Shown here piece after piece: positions 48,400 to 58,413 of a stretch of DNA of 64,000 nucleotides (position 1 is its first letter; every line of letters begins with the position of its first letter). The notes under the pieces were generated by a model. It was not told the origin of the DNA. It did not search any database and was given only the letters and a program-made list of their open reading frames with translations. The position numbers and the translations under genes were made by a program. The stretch spans positions 62,001 to 126,000 of the forward strand of contig NZ_BCVF01000006.1 in NCBI RefSeq assembly GCF_001591605.1, read 5' to 3'. This stretch comes from Bacillus badius NBRC 15713. Its GTDB lineage: Bacteria > Bacillota > Bacilli > Bacillales > Domibacillaceae.

Positions 48400-50436
48400 T
48401 TATTTTATTAACGCATTGCAATCTACAATTAAAGCTACTTGGCCATCTCCGAGGATGGTAGCTCCTGAGATAGCAAACACATTAGATAAATAGTTTCCAA
48501 GTGACTTTAGCACGACTTCTTGCTGCCCGATAAACGAGTCAACAACCAAACCAGCCATTTTATCTCCTTTGCGGACGATTACAATCGAATAGAAATCATC
48601 TTCTTGACTTTCCTTCGGTACTTCAAATATTTTTTCCAGGAAAACAAGCGGTACGATTTTTCCGCGGAAGTCAATCACCTGCTGTGTATGGGCATTAAAG
48701 ACATCTTCTTTTTTGACGATTGCCGTTTCAATAATAGAAGATAGCGGAATAGCATATTTTTCCTGTTCCACTTCCACCAGCATGACAGAAATAATTGAAA
48801 GCGTCAGCGGCAATTGAATCAGGAAGGTCGACCCCGCTCCTTCTGCTGCTTCGATACTGATCGATCCGCCAAGGGATTCGATTGTCGTTTTCACTACATC
48901 CAAACCTACCCCGCGGCCGGAAATATCGGATATCGTATCAGCAGTTGAGAAGCCGGAAGCTAAAATCAGTTCATAAATTTGATTATCCGTCATCGAAGCA
49001 GCCTGTTCTTCTGTGACAACACCTTTGGCAAGTGCTTTATCCAGCACTTTATGCTTGTTAATGCCTGCTCCGTCGTCCTCTATTTCAATAAATACATGGT
49101 TGCCGCTATGATAAGCCTTCAGTTTAACCGTTCCTTCTTCGCGTTTGCCTTTAGCTCTTCTTTCTTCAGGCATTTCAATCCCATGGTCAATGGCGTTGCG
49201 GATTAAGTGAACGAGCGGGTCGCCGATTTCATCAATGACTGTTCGATCAAGCTCTGTTTCTGCTCCAATGATTTCTAAGTTGATTTTTTTATTTAAATCA
49301 CGAGCCAGCTGGCGCACCATTCTTGGGAAGCGGTTAAACACTGTTTCTACTGGCACCATTCGCATATTCAAAATAATAGTCTGCAAATCACCGGAAATTC
49401 TAGACATTCTCTCTACTGTTTCATTTAACTCAGGGTTGTTGAGTTCACCTGAAATTTGCTCCAGCCGTCCCCGGTCAATCACAAGTTCTTCAAATAAGTT
49501 CATTAAAATATCAAGTCGTTCGATATTTACACGAATCGTTTTGTTTGACACAGCCGCCTGCTTTCCAGGCTTTGGCTCTTCCTGCTTCTCTGCTTTTTTA
49601 GGCACAGAAGCTGTTGGCGCAGGGGCAGGGGCTGAGGCAGCTGCCACTTCTTTTGCTGCTTCTCCGGTATCAAGCGGCTGAGCAACAAATTCGGAAACAG
49701 CCACTCGTTCTACTTCTGATACCTTTTTCACCTTGCTTTCGATATCATTTGCTGCTTCTTGTGTAATAAGCGTTACTACAAAGCGCTCATCAAACTGCTC
49801 TGATTCAAGTTCTTCGGTAGAAGGCGTAGATTTAATAACTTCCCCGCATTTTTCCAGCACTTCAAATACCATAAATACGCGCGCTGCCTTCAGCACACAA
49901 TCAGCACGAAGCTCGACCTCTACTTCAAAGCAGGTAAATCCCTGTTCTTTTGATTGTTGAATCACCGTGTATTCAAACTCATCATATTTGACCGCTGAAG
50001 AAGGGCTGACAGAAGGAGCAGCTTCTGTTTGTGCAGAAGAATCAGCATGGACCGTTTCGCCATTTTCAATCTTCAGCAGCTTATCAACGATATCGGTGAC
50101 ATCACGCTTTCCTGCGCCGCCGGCAGCGATATCTTGTACCATTGCTTCTAGATCATCAATTGAAGAAAATACTACATCTAAAATCTCCGCTGTTACGTGC
50201 AGCTTATGATTACGGATTGCATCCAGAACATTTTCCATTTTATGGGTTAAGTTAGCTAAATCTTCATATCCCATGGTCGCAGACATCCCTTTTAACGTGT
50301 GGGCAGACCGGAAAATTTCATTAACGATGGCCAGATCGTCAGGACTTTTCTCCAGTAACAGCAAATTTTCATTGATTGCCTGCAAATGTTCCTTACTCTC
50401 ATCAATAAAGACTTCTAAATATTGATTCACTTCCAT
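48400..50436 (-). CDS. cheA: chemotaxis histidine kinase CheA
   Basis: A 678-residue kinase with all CheA domains: P1 with the phosphorylated His46 (SAHTLKGMSA), P2 CheY/CheB-binding (about 155-240), an Ala/Pro linker, P3 dimerisation (about 300-350), the P4 ATPase with N box HLIRNAIDHG and G boxes DDGAGI and GRGVGLD, and P5 CheW-like at the C-terminus. Receptors control its phosphotransfer to CheY and CheB. It starts 16 bases after cheB. Confidence 0.96.
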   Translation of the reverse strand: MEVNQYLEVFIDESKEHLQAINENLLLLEKSPDDLAIVNEIFRSAHTLKGMSATMGYEDLANLTHKMENVLDAIRNHKLHVTAEILDVVFSSIDDLEAMVQDIAAGGAGKRDVTDIVDKLLKIENGETVHADSSAQTEAAPSVSPSSAVKYDEFEYTVIQQSKEQGFTCFEVEVELRADCVLKAARVFMVFEVLEKCGEVIKSTPSTEELESEQFDERFVVTLITQEAANDIESKVKKVSEVERVAVSEFVAQPLDTGEAAKEVAAASAPAPAPTASVPKKAEKQEEPKPGKQAAVSNKTIRVNIERLDILMNLFEELVIDRGRLEQISGELNNPELNETVERMSRISGDLQTIILNMRMVPVETVFNRFPRMVRQLARDLNKKINLEIIGAETELDRTVIDEIGDPLVHLIRNAIDHGIEMPEERRAKGKREEGTVKLKAYHSGNHVFIEIEDDGAGINKHKVLDKALAKGVVTEEQAASMTDNQIYELILASGFSTADTISDISGRGVGLDVVKTTIESLGGSISIEAAEGAGSTFLIQLPLTLSIISVMLVEVEQEKYAIPLSSIIETAIVKKEDVFNAHTQQVIDFRGKIVPLVFLEKIFEVPKESQEDDFYSIVIVRKGDKMAGLVVDSFIGQQEVVLKSLGNYLSNVFAISGATILGDGQVALIVDCNALIK

Positions 50437-50452
50437 CAGCCACTCACCCTTT

Positions 50453-51547
50453 CTATCCTATATACTCTAAAATTTTTTGAGCAATGTGTTCCACAGGAAC
50501 CGTGCAGTCGACTAAGCGGGTGGCAATAGCAGCTCGTGGCATTCCAAATACAACACAAGACTCCTCTGATTCTGCAATGGCATGCACGTTTCCTGTTTCT
50601 TTCAGCTTAATGAGGCCGTTTGCCCCATCTGCTCCCATCCCTGTCATAATAACAGCCACCTTATCAAAACCGGTCACTTCGCTGACGGATTCAAACATCA
50701 CATCCACCGCCGGCCGGTGCCCGTTAACAGGAGGGGACTGGTCAAGATTGACAGCAAGCGTCATTCCCTGCTCCTTCACCTTTAAATGAAAATTGCCCGG
50801 GCAAATATAAGCTGTTCCATTTCGGAGCGTTTCCTTGTCCTCCGCTTCTTTGACATGAACCGCAGATAAAGAATCCAGGCGCTGGGCCAATGATTTCGTA
50901 AATCCCGGAGGCATATGCTGAACAACCAGCACGGCTGCCTCCAAGTCCTTCGGCAGTTGTGTCAGGACTTTTTGAAGGGCGCGCGGACCTCCTGTTGATG
51001 TACCGATGACCACAAGGCTCCGGTTGCTCTTTCGCTTTCTTACACTCGCACCGGCAGCGGCCAGGCTTCTTTTTTCCGGCGCTCTCAAGGTTGCTTTGTG
51101 AGTGGAAGCTGGATAGTCAGCCGCAATAACGGGCCGTAAGTTCGCTTTGCTGGCAGCAAGTACTTTTTCTATCAATTCATCCTTAATTCGATGAAGATCA
51201 AGTGAAATAGTGCCTGATGGTTTTTTTACGAAATCAACGGCTCCTTTTTCCATCGCCCGAAGCGTAGTCTCGACTCCTGCACCTGTTAAGCTGGATAGCA
51301 TAACAATAGGCGTCGGCATATGCTCCATAATATAGCCAAGGGCATCAAGACCGTCCATTTCCGGCATTTCTACATCCATTGTAATGACTGCCGGTTGAAA
51401 CTTTTTAATTTTTTCAATTGCGTCTTTCCCATTTCGGGCCGTTGCTACAACCTCTAATTCAGGATGGGAAGATAAAAACTCGGTAATTAACTTACGCATA
51501 AACGCAGAGTCATCAACTACAACTACTTTTTTTCCTCTCATTGTCAA
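50453..51547 (-). CDS. cheB: chemotaxis response regulator methylesterase CheB
   Basis: A 364-residue protein with a receiver domain (phosphorylated Asp58 in TMDVEMPEMDG) and a C-terminal receptor methylesterase: GTSTGG near residue 181, the histidine in VVQHMPPGF, and TGMGADG. The start is taken as TTG because it overlaps the flhG stop as TTGA and has GAAAGG 6 bases before it. An ATG two codons later (MRGKKVVVVDD) is the alternative. Confidence 0.94.
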   Translation of the reverse strand: MTMRGKKVVVVDDSAFMRKLITEFLSSHPELEVVATARNGKDAIEKIKKFQPAVITMDVEMPEMDGLDALGYIMEHMPTPIVMLSSLTGAGVETTLRAMEKGAVDFVKKPSGTISLDLHRIKDELIEKVLAASKANLRPVIAADYPASTHKATLRAPEKRSLAAAGASVRKRKSNRSLVVIGTSTGGPRALQKVLTQLPKDLEAAVLVVQHMPPGFTKSLAQRLDSLSAVHVKEAEDKETLRNGTAYICPGNFHLKVKEQGMTLAVNLDQSPPVNGHRPAVDVMFESVSEVTGFDKVAVIMTGMGADGANGLIKLKETGNVHAIAESEESCVVFGMPRAAIATRLVDCTVPVEHIAQKILEYIG

Positions 51548-52419
51548 TGCCTGCCTTTCACAAAGAAGTGACGAAGCTTCGATATAAAACTATTTGTTTC
51601 CGGACGCTCCTCAAGGTATCCGTAGCCTTCTCTGTACAGTTTCACAGCCTCCTGTAAAGCCCTGGAAACCTTGGCATTCGGGGCTGCCACAAGAAAGGGA
51701 ATCTGGGCACTGACAGCTTTCTTCACAGCCGTACTTTCCGGCAATACTCCCAATTCGAAGCTTGATTTTCCCAAAAACTTGCGGATAGCTTGTTGAAGCC
51801 GTTTCACAGCCTCTTGCCCTTCCCTTTCCGAGTCTGCCCGGTTGCATAGGAGATAGAATGCGCTTTCTCCGCCTTGAAAATGAATATATTTCATCATGGA
51901 ATAGGCATCTGTAATCGAAGTCGGTTCAGGGGTAGTGACAACGATGATATCATCCACTGACATGAGAACGTTGAGGGCTTCCTTTGTCGCACCTGCTCCC
52001 ATATCAAACAATAAGTAGTCATACTGCTCCTGAAGAGCTTCTATTCCTTCCAGCCACCGGCTGAAATGACTGTTATCCCATTCAATCAAGCGGCTGAGGC
52101 CCGATCCCCCTAAAATATAAGAAACACCTTCCTGATCCCTGTATATCAACTCTTCCAGTGAAAGGTCTTTCTCAAAAAAATCGGCAATTGAGCGGCCGGC
52201 CGTCTGTCCGGTCAGCACATGAATATTTCCCATTCCGATATCCATATCAAATATTAGCACTTTTTTCCCATGGCGGGTTAACTCAATAGCAAAATTCAAT
52301 GAAATGTTTGATTTTCCGACGCCGCCTTTTCCACTCACAATGGCTACTGTTTTTGCCCTTTTTCCCGTAAGGCGGTTGATTCTTCTTCGCAACTCTGCTG
52401 CTTGGTCATTGTTTGTCAT
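51544..52419 (-). CDS. flhG: MinD-like flagellar number/placement ATPase FlhG
   Basis: A 291-residue P-loop ATPase of the MinD/ParA type with SGKGGVGKS (residues 29-37) and the FDMDIGMGN switch. An N-terminal helix (AAELRRRINRL) precedes the P loop and in FlhG is the activator of FlhF. Together with FlhF it sets the position and number of basal bodies. It overlaps flhF as ATGA and cheB as TTGA. The B. subtilis name is YlxH. Confidence 0.94.
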   Translation of the reverse strand: MTNNDQAAELRRRINRLTGKRAKTVAIVSGKGGVGKSNISLNFAIELTRHGKKVLIFDMDIGMGNIHVLTGQTAGRSIADFFEKDLSLEELIYRDQEGVSYILGGSGLSRLIEWDNSHFSRWLEGIEALQEQYDYLLFDMGAGATKEALNVLMSVDDIIVVTTPEPTSITDAYSMMKYIHFQGGESAFYLLCNRADSEREGQEAVKRLQQAIRKFLGKSSFELGVLPESTAVKKAVSAQIPFLVAAPNAKVSRALQEAVKLYREGYGYLEERPETNSFISKLRHFFVKGRH

Positions 52420-53543
52420 AAGCGCTCACCAAAAATGAGAGCTGTCAGCTTTTCAGGATTAGGACGGACCAAATCGTCCGGTACATTTTGCCCATTCGTT
52501 AAATAAGCTACTCCTTTGCCATATCGGCACATGACATTTATAATGGCGCCGCAGCTTGTCGTTTCATCCATTTTTGTAAAAATAAACTGTTCGATCGGCA
52601 CAGTGGAAAACCGATCAATCACTGAATGAATATCCTGCTCTTTCGCGGTCAAGGAGAGCACCAAATAGTTCTTCATTTTTTCAAAAGGGATCGTTGCCTT
52701 CAATTCTCTGACGAATTGCTCCTCTAAGTAGTTTCGTCCAGCCGTATCGATGTACACGACATCGTATGCTTTAAACTTCTCAATAGCCGGCTTCATATCG
52801 GCTGGCTTATAAACTACCTCCACCGGAACCTTTAGTAAATCCCCATATGTTTTCAATTGCTCAATGGCGGCAATCCGATACGTGTCAGTCGTAATAAAAG
52901 CGGTTTTAAGCTTTTTCTCGAGCACGCTTTCGGCCGCCATTTTGGCAAGCGTGGTCGTCTTGCCGACTCCTGTCGGCCCGACGATACTAATAAACTTTTT
53001 TGGAAGAGCCGCGTGCTCTTTTTGCAGCGGCGTGACTTTCTCAACCAGCCACTGCCGGCTCCATTCGTCTGCCGTTTTCTCAGTAACCTGTCCTTTTTCT
53101 TCCTTCCATTTTTCCAGAAGCAGCTGCTTCAGCTCTTGAATCAAGCCATCTTCCACTTCTTGTTTCTTCAGCTTGATCAGCGGCAGCTTCAACTCTTCCG
53201 GGTAGGCTTCCAATGAAAGCTGATCCGCCTTGGAAAACTGTTTGATTATTTCCTTCAGCTCGTTTAATTCCCTCTTTAATATCTCTTCGCTGCTTTTTTC
53301 TGTTTTCAGCGGCAATTCAGGCTTCCTCTTTACAGGAACCGCTTCTTGCGGGCGAACACTTTCCTGTGCCGGATTCGGATCCACTGCTGCTACTACTTCC
53401 ATTTTCTTCTTTTTGAACAGTCCTAAAAATCCTCCGGTATACACAGTTTTTGACTGTAAAATCACAGCCTGCTCCCCCAGCTCGGCACGGATTTTTTTCA
53501 TCGCTTCCGGCATAGATGCTGCGGTGTATTTTTTTACTTTCAA
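52416..53543 (-). CDS. flhF: flagellar SRP-type GTPase FlhF
   Basis: A 375-residue SIMIBI GTPase with a basic N-terminal domain (about 1-110), a helical N domain, and the G domain from about residue 185 (VGPTGVGKTTTLAK, DTAGR, TKMDET). It places new flagella at the membrane. The start is TTG (LKVKKYTAAS): it forms a TTGA overlap with the flhA stop and GGTGGTG lies 8 bases before it, so no ATG is needed. Confidence 0.94.
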   Translation of the reverse strand: MKVKKYTAASMPEAMKKIRAELGEQAVILQSKTVYTGGFLGLFKKKKMEVVAAVDPNPAQESVRPQEAVPVKRKPELPLKTEKSSEEILKRELNELKEIIKQFSKADQLSLEAYPEELKLPLIKLKKQEVEDGLIQELKQLLLEKWKEEKGQVTEKTADEWSRQWLVEKVTPLQKEHAALPKKFISIVGPTGVGKTTTLAKMAAESVLEKKLKTAFITTDTYRIAAIEQLKTYGDLLKVPVEVVYKPADMKPAIEKFKAYDVVYIDTAGRNYLEEQFVRELKATIPFEKMKNYLVLSLTAKEQDIHSVIDRFSTVPIEQFIFTKMDETTSCGAIINVMCRYGKGVAYLTNGQNVPDDLVRPNPEKLTALIFGERL

Positions 53544-55576
53544 TCTAAGTTCACCACCCCTACACTTTGAACTTCAACATTCGGTTCAAGTTCATTGTAA
53601 GATAAAATCGGCAATTGCGGAAAATACCGTTCAGCAAGCTGCCTGATATACATGCGGATAGCAGGCGAACATAAAATGATCGGCGTCTGCTGCATGAAAG
53701 AAACCTGTTCGACTTGAGCGGCCATTGCCTCTAAGATCTGCTGAGAATCCATCGGGTCAAGCGACAAAAAGTTGCCGTGCTCTGTTTGCTGGACACTGTC
53801 AGCTACCCTTTTCTCCACCTGTCCGGATAAAGTAATTACTTTTAATGGCTCTCCCGGCTCAGCATACTGTCCGGTGATTTGCCGTGCCAGCGCTTGACGG
53901 ACATATTCCGTCAATAAATCGGTGTCGGAAGTCATCTTTCCGAAGTCAGCCAGCGTTTCAAAAATGACTGGCAAGTTTCGGATGGAGATGTTTTCTTTTA
54001 AAAGCTTAGCAAGAACTTTTTGAACTTCTCCCACTGTCAGCGGATTTGGCGTTACTTCCTCTGCCAGAATTGGATAGGATTCTTTTAAATGTTCAATTAG
54101 CTGCTGTGTTTCCTGGCGTCCAAGCAATTCGTGAGCATTTGCTTTAATCACTTCTGTTAAATGGGTGGACACAACACTCGGCGGGTCAACAACCGTGTAT
54201 CCTAAGATCTCAGCCTGTTCCTTCATTTCTTCTGTAATCCATTTCGCCGGAAGGCCAAATGATGGTTCCACCGTGTCGATTCCTTCAACGGACTCATCAT
54301 CTTCCCCTGGACTCATAGCCAGATAATGATCAAGCAGCAGATCGCCGGAAGCCATTACACTCCCTTTTATTTTGATGCGATACTCATTCGGCTGCAGCTG
54401 GATGTTATCGCGGATCCGGACAACCGGAATCACAAGGCCAAGCTCAATTGCCAGCTGGCGCCGGATCATCACCACCCGATCAAGCAAATCACCGCCCTGG
54501 CTGGCATCTGCCAGAGGAATCAGCCCATAGCCGAACTCAAATTCAATCGGATCAATATTTAATAAGTTCACGACACTTTCCGGACTTTTTAATTCCTCTG
54601 TTTCCATTTCCTCTTCTGCCTCAAATAGATCGATCTCTTCTTTTTCAGGTGAACGCTGGAGCATATAGCCTCCGAGAGCAAGAGCACCGGCAATTGGAAT
54701 CGTTAAGATGTCATTAATTGGCGTTGCCAGACCCAACAAGAAAATCGTTCCGCCAGCTACGTAGAGCATCATTGGAAAAGCTAGGAGCTGAGACATAATG
54801 TCTTCTCCCAGATTGCCGGTAGAAGCTGCTCGTGTAACGACAATACCAGTTGCTGTTGAAATCAAAAGGGCCGGTACTTGAGAAACAATGCCATCGCCTA
54901 CTGTCAGCAGTGAATAGCGAGTCGCCGCTTCAGCTGCCGGCAACCCCTGCTGAACAACACCGATAATCATCCCAAAGATTAAGTTAATGATAACAATGAT
55001 GATACCGGCGATCGCATCCCCTTTAACGAACTTTGTTGCACCGTCCATCGCGCCATAAAAGTCAGATTCCCGGCTGACCTTTTCCCGCCGTTCTCTTGCT
55101 TCCTGTTCAGAAATCATGCCGGCATTCAAATCTGCGTCAATACTCATTTGCTTTCCGGGCATCGCATCAAGTGTAAAACGTGCAGCTACTTCCGATACAC
55201 GCTCTGACCCTTTCGTAATGACGATAAATTGAATGATAATTAAAATTAAAAAGACAACCATCCCGACGACAACGTTTCCGCCGACAACGAATGTTCCAAA
55301 CGTTTCAACGACGCCCCCTGCTTCGCCTTTGCTTAAGATTGAGCGCGTCGTGGAGACATTGAGCCCCAGCCGAAACAGCGTCAGCAATAAGAGCAAGGAC
55401 GGAAATACAGAGAACTCCAGTGCTTCTCTCATATTCATCGAAATAAGCAGCACCAAAAGCGCAAGAGAAATATTTATAATAATTAACACACTCAGCAGCC
55501 ACGACGGCAGCGGAATGATGAGCATAGCCACAATTAAAATTACACTTAACAATACGGAGACGTCTCTTGCTTTCAT
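53540..55576 (-). CDS. flhA: flagellar export gate protein FlhA
   Basis: A 678-residue component of the flagellar type III export gate. About eight membrane helices occupy the first 310 residues, and the long cytoplasmic loop carries the FHIPEP-type core (ARFTLDAMPGKQMSIDADL). The C-terminal cytoplasmic domain forms the nonameric ring that takes up substrates. The ATG at 55576 follows GGGAGAG; seven extra codons upstream are rejected. It overlaps flhF by 4 bases. Confidence 0.96.
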   Translation of the reverse strand: MKARDVSVLLSVILIVAMLIIPLPSWLLSVLIIINISLALLVLLISMNMREALEFSVFPSLLLLLTLFRLGLNVSTTRSILSKGEAGGVVETFGTFVVGGNVVVGMVVFLILIIIQFIVITKGSERVSEVAARFTLDAMPGKQMSIDADLNAGMISEQEARERREKVSRESDFYGAMDGATKFVKGDAIAGIIIVIINLIFGMIIGVVQQGLPAAEAATRYSLLTVGDGIVSQVPALLISTATGIVVTRAASTGNLGEDIMSQLLAFPMMLYVAGGTIFLLGLATPINDILTIPIAGALALGGYMLQRSPEKEEIDLFEAEEEMETEELKSPESVVNLLNIDPIEFEFGYGLIPLADASQGGDLLDRVVMIRRQLAIELGLVIPVVRIRDNIQLQPNEYRIKIKGSVMASGDLLLDHYLAMSPGEDDESVEGIDTVEPSFGLPAKWITEEMKEQAEILGYTVVDPPSVVSTHLTEVIKANAHELLGRQETQQLIEHLKESYPILAEEVTPNPLTVGEVQKVLAKLLKENISIRNLPVIFETLADFGKMTSDTDLLTEYVRQALARQITGQYAEPGEPLKVITLSGQVEKRVADSVQQTEHGNFLSLDPMDSQQILEAMAAQVEQVSFMQQTPIILCSPAIRMYIRQLAERYFPQLPILSYNELEPNVEVQSVGVVNLD

Positions 55577-55600
55577 TTCTCTCTCTCCCAACAACAAAAC

Positions 55601-56683
55601 TTACAATTTATTTTTTATTCGGTAGACATACGCCAGAATTTCAGCCACCGCTTTAAAAAACTCTTCCGGAATCGGCTGGCCTACTTCCGCCTGGTCATAA
55701 AGCGACCTTGCCAACGGTCGGTTTTCAATTAACTCAACCTCATTCTCTCCGGCGATATACTTTATTTTCTGAGCAAGGTAATCCACCCCTTTTGCTACGA
55801 CGACCGGGGCATCTGCCTGCTCTTCATCATATTTTAAGGCGATTGCATAATGGGTCGGATTCGTAATGACAACGTCCGCCTGGGGCACCTCCTGCATCAT
55901 CCGGCCCATCGCCATTTCCCGCTGGCGCTGTTTAATTTTCGACTTAATGAGCGGATCACCCTCGATGTTTTTATATTCATCTTTAATATCCTGCTTGGAC
56001 ATGCGAATGCTTTTTTCGAAATCATACTTTTGATATAAAAAATCAAGAAGCGCCAAGAAAAGCAGCGCGGCGGAGGCGGCCGCTCCCATCTGCAATGTCA
56101 ATATTCCAACAGTTTGCAACGCATCCGCCGTGGACTTAAATGAAAGCTTTAGCACATCCTCAATATTTGACCAAAGAATAAAAAACGTAATAGCGCCAAC
56201 AAAGGTGATTTTCAACATCGACTTCAGCAGTTCCACCAAAGCCCTGACAGCAAAGATTCTTTTAAATCCTTTAATCGGATCCAGCTTCTCAAGCTTGGGC
56301 TTCAATGGTTCTCCCGTGAACAAAAAGCCTACCTGCATATAGTTCGCTACGAGTCCGGCTAGAAGAGCCACCAGCATTACCGGGCCTAGTATATATACCA
56401 GCTGCTCCATAATTTCGAGAACAATGACCTTCAAATTGGCCTCTGTAACTGGCATCGTAAGATAATACTGTAATGAATGCTGAAATAGATGAAGAATGCC
56501 TTTTCCTATAAACGAAGCTCCGACAAATAAAAAGCCAAACAACGCTAGTAAACTGACCGCTGTCGTCACATCCTGGCTTTTGGCCACTTGCCCTTTTTTA
56601 CGGGAATCCTGCCTTTTCTTCGGAGTGGCTTTTTCTGTTTTCTCTCCGGCGAAAAATTGGAGATCTAGTTTCAAATTTTCCAA
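55601..56683 (-). CDS. flhB: flagellar export switch protein FlhB
   Basis: A 360-residue export gate subunit with an N-terminal DLQFFAGEKTEKATPKK segment, four membrane helices, and the cytoplasmic autocleavage motif NPTH (near residue 273) that switches export from rod/hook to filament substrates. The start is TTG (LENLKLDLQFF), which begins one base after the fliR stop and has GGGAGGG about 6 bases before it. Confidence 0.95.
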   Translation of the reverse strand: MENLKLDLQFFAGEKTEKATPKKRQDSRKKGQVAKSQDVTTAVSLLALFGFLFVGASFIGKGILHLFQHSLQYYLTMPVTEANLKVIVLEIMEQLVYILGPVMLVALLAGLVANYMQVGFLFTGEPLKPKLEKLDPIKGFKRIFAVRALVELLKSMLKITFVGAITFFILWSNIEDVLKLSFKSTADALQTVGILTLQMGAAASAALLFLALLDFLYQKYDFEKSIRMSKQDIKDEYKNIEGDPLIKSKIKQRQREMAMGRMMQEVPQADVVITNPTHYAIALKYDEEQADAPVVVAKGVDYLAQKIKYIAGENEVELIENRPLARSLYDQAEVGQPIPEEFFKAVAEILAYVYRIKNKL

Positions 56684-56684
56684 T

Positions 56685-57461
56685 TCAGGCCCCTCCCAGC
56701 AGCGACATCACATCACGCATCGTATACAGCATCAGCTCAAACAGCTTTTGAATCACTGTAAACATCAGCCCAATTACTACCGTCATGACGATAAATGCGA
56801 CACCGATTTTCACAGGAAACCCCACTACAAAGATGTTTAGCTGCGGTACAGTCCGAGCCACGATCCCCAATGCGACATCCACTAAAAATAGCGTGGCTAC
56901 CACGGGCATAGACATTTGAAAAGCAATCAAAAACATCGAGCTAAACGCCCGGCTCATATATCCGGCGAGGCTGCCGCTATCGAAATGAAGCGACAACTGA
57001 TCAATAGGAACATATTGATAACTGTAAAAAATGCCATCTAGCATCAAATGGTGTCCATTGAGCGCCAGCAGTAATAATAAAGCGAACATATACAAGTACT
57101 GCCCCATCAGCGGGCTTTGTGTCCCGGATTGCGGGTCAATCACATTGGCGATAGCAAAACCCATCTGAAAGTCAATCAATCCTCCGGCAATTTGTATAGC
57201 CGCTATCATCATATAAGCGGATAAGCCAATGAGCAAACCGACAAGCGCTTCCTTTAAAATTAACAAAAAGTATCTGCCATCAATCTCAAGCGGACCGACA
57301 TCCATCGTGTAATACATCATCCAGGCAAGCAGAACAGCCAAGCCAATTCGGTGCATCGCCGGTATGGACCGATGAGAGAATAACGGCATTGTTATAAAGA
57401 AAGTGGAAACCCGGACGATAATTAATAATAAGACAGAAAAATGAGGTACTATTTCTTCCAT
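56685..57461 (-). CDS. fliR: flagellar export gate protein FliR
   Basis: A 258-residue polytopic membrane protein with about six helices and the GFAIANVIDPQSGTQSP loop typical of FliR. It forms the export gate with FliP and FliQ. It starts 4 bases after fliQ and ends just before flhB. Confidence 0.94.
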   Translation of the reverse strand: MEEIVPHFSVLLLIIVRVSTFFITMPLFSHRSIPAMHRIGLAVLLAWMMYYTMDVGPLEIDGRYFLLILKEALVGLLIGLSAYMMIAAIQIAGGLIDFQMGFAIANVIDPQSGTQSPLMGQYLYMFALLLLLALNGHHLMLDGIFYSYQYVPIDQLSLHFDSGSLAGYMSRAFSSMFLIAFQMSMPVVATLFLVDVALGIVARTVPQLNIFVVGFPVKIGVAFIVMTVVIGLMFTVIQKLFELMLYTMRDVMSLLGGA

Positions 57462-57465
57462 TCCA

Positions 57466-57735
57466 TCAACCTACAAATCTAGTTAAATTCGTAAATATAT
57501 CAAGCGTGTAAGAAAGCATTTTGCTGAGCATCCACGGCCCGAAGAAAATTAATCCAACTAAAACAGCAACAATCTTCGGAATAAATGCCAGTGTCTGCTC
57601 CTGAATTTGCGTTGTCGCCTGAAAAATGCTCACTGCCAGCCCAACGACAAGCGCAATTAACAAGAGCGGGCCGCAAACAATAATTGTTGTATAAACCCCT
57701 TTTTCTGCCAAGGAAATAACCATTTCAGAATTCAT
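57466..57735 (-). CDS. fliQ: flagellar export gate protein FliQ
   Basis: An 89-residue protein with two membrane helices and the family core LALVVGLAVSIFQATTQIQEQTL-like segment (VSIFQATTQIQEQT). It is part of the FliP5-FliQ4-FliR1 gate. It lies between fliP and fliR with gaps of 12 and 4 bases. Confidence 0.94.
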   Translation of the reverse strand: MNSEMVISLAEKGVYTTIIVCGPLLLIALVVGLAVSIFQATTQIQEQTLAFIPKIVAVLVGLIFFGPWMLSKMLSYTLDIFTNLTRFVG

Positions 57736-57747
57736 TGTTCCACCTAC

Positions 57748-58413
57748 TTAAAAGCTTTTCAGCAAAGATTGGATGACTAGATACCAGCCATCAACAAGAA
57801 CGAAGAGCAGAATCTTAAAAGGAAGAGAAATCATAACCGGCGGAAGCATCATCATCCCCATCGACATTAAAATACTGGCAACTACCATATCAATAACGAG
57901 GAACGGAATAAAAATCATAAAACCAATTTGAAATGCTGTTTTAATTTCACTTAAAGCGAATGCCGGGACAAGCGAGGTTAAAGGAATGTCTTCCACCGTT
58001 TCAGGACGCTCAGCCCCTGAATAATTTAAAAACAATTCTAAATCCTTCTGTCTCGTATGCTCACTCATAAAATCTTTTAAAGGGATACTGGCCTTATCGT
58101 ATGCCTGCTCCAAGTTAATCTCTTCATTAAATAACGGTGTGAGCGCTTCGTCATTTATTTCCTGGAATACCGGTGCCATAATGAAAAAGGTTAAAAACAG
58201 CGAAAGACCGATCAATACTTGCGTCGGCGGCATTTGCTGTGTGGCAAGCGCTGATCTGACGAACGACAGCACAATGATAATGCGGGTAAAACAAGTCATT
58301 AAAATTAAAATGCTCGGTGCAAGCGACAGCACGGTCAGCAGCAGGAAGAGCTTAACCGATGTTGATACATTGTCAGGAGAACTGTTATTAAAAAACTCCA
58401 TAAACTCATTCAT
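57748..58413 (-). CDS. fliP: flagellar export gate protein FliP
   Basis: A 221-residue membrane protein with an N-terminal helix, the TCFTRIIIVLSFVRSALATQ and PPTQVLIGLSLFLTFF family motifs and a C-terminal pair of helices. Five copies build the core of the export gate. It overlaps fliO by 8 bases. Confidence 0.95.
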   Translation of the reverse strand: MNEFMEFFNNSSPDNVSTSVKLFLLLTVLSLAPSILILMTCFTRIIIVLSFVRSALATQQMPPTQVLIGLSLFLTFFIMAPVFQEINDEALTPLFNEEINLEQAYDKASIPLKDFMSEHTRQKDLELFLNYSGAERPETVEDIPLTSLVPAFALSEIKTAFQIGFMIFIPFLVIDMVVASILMSMGMMMLPPVMISLPFKILLFVLVDGWYLVIQSLLKSF

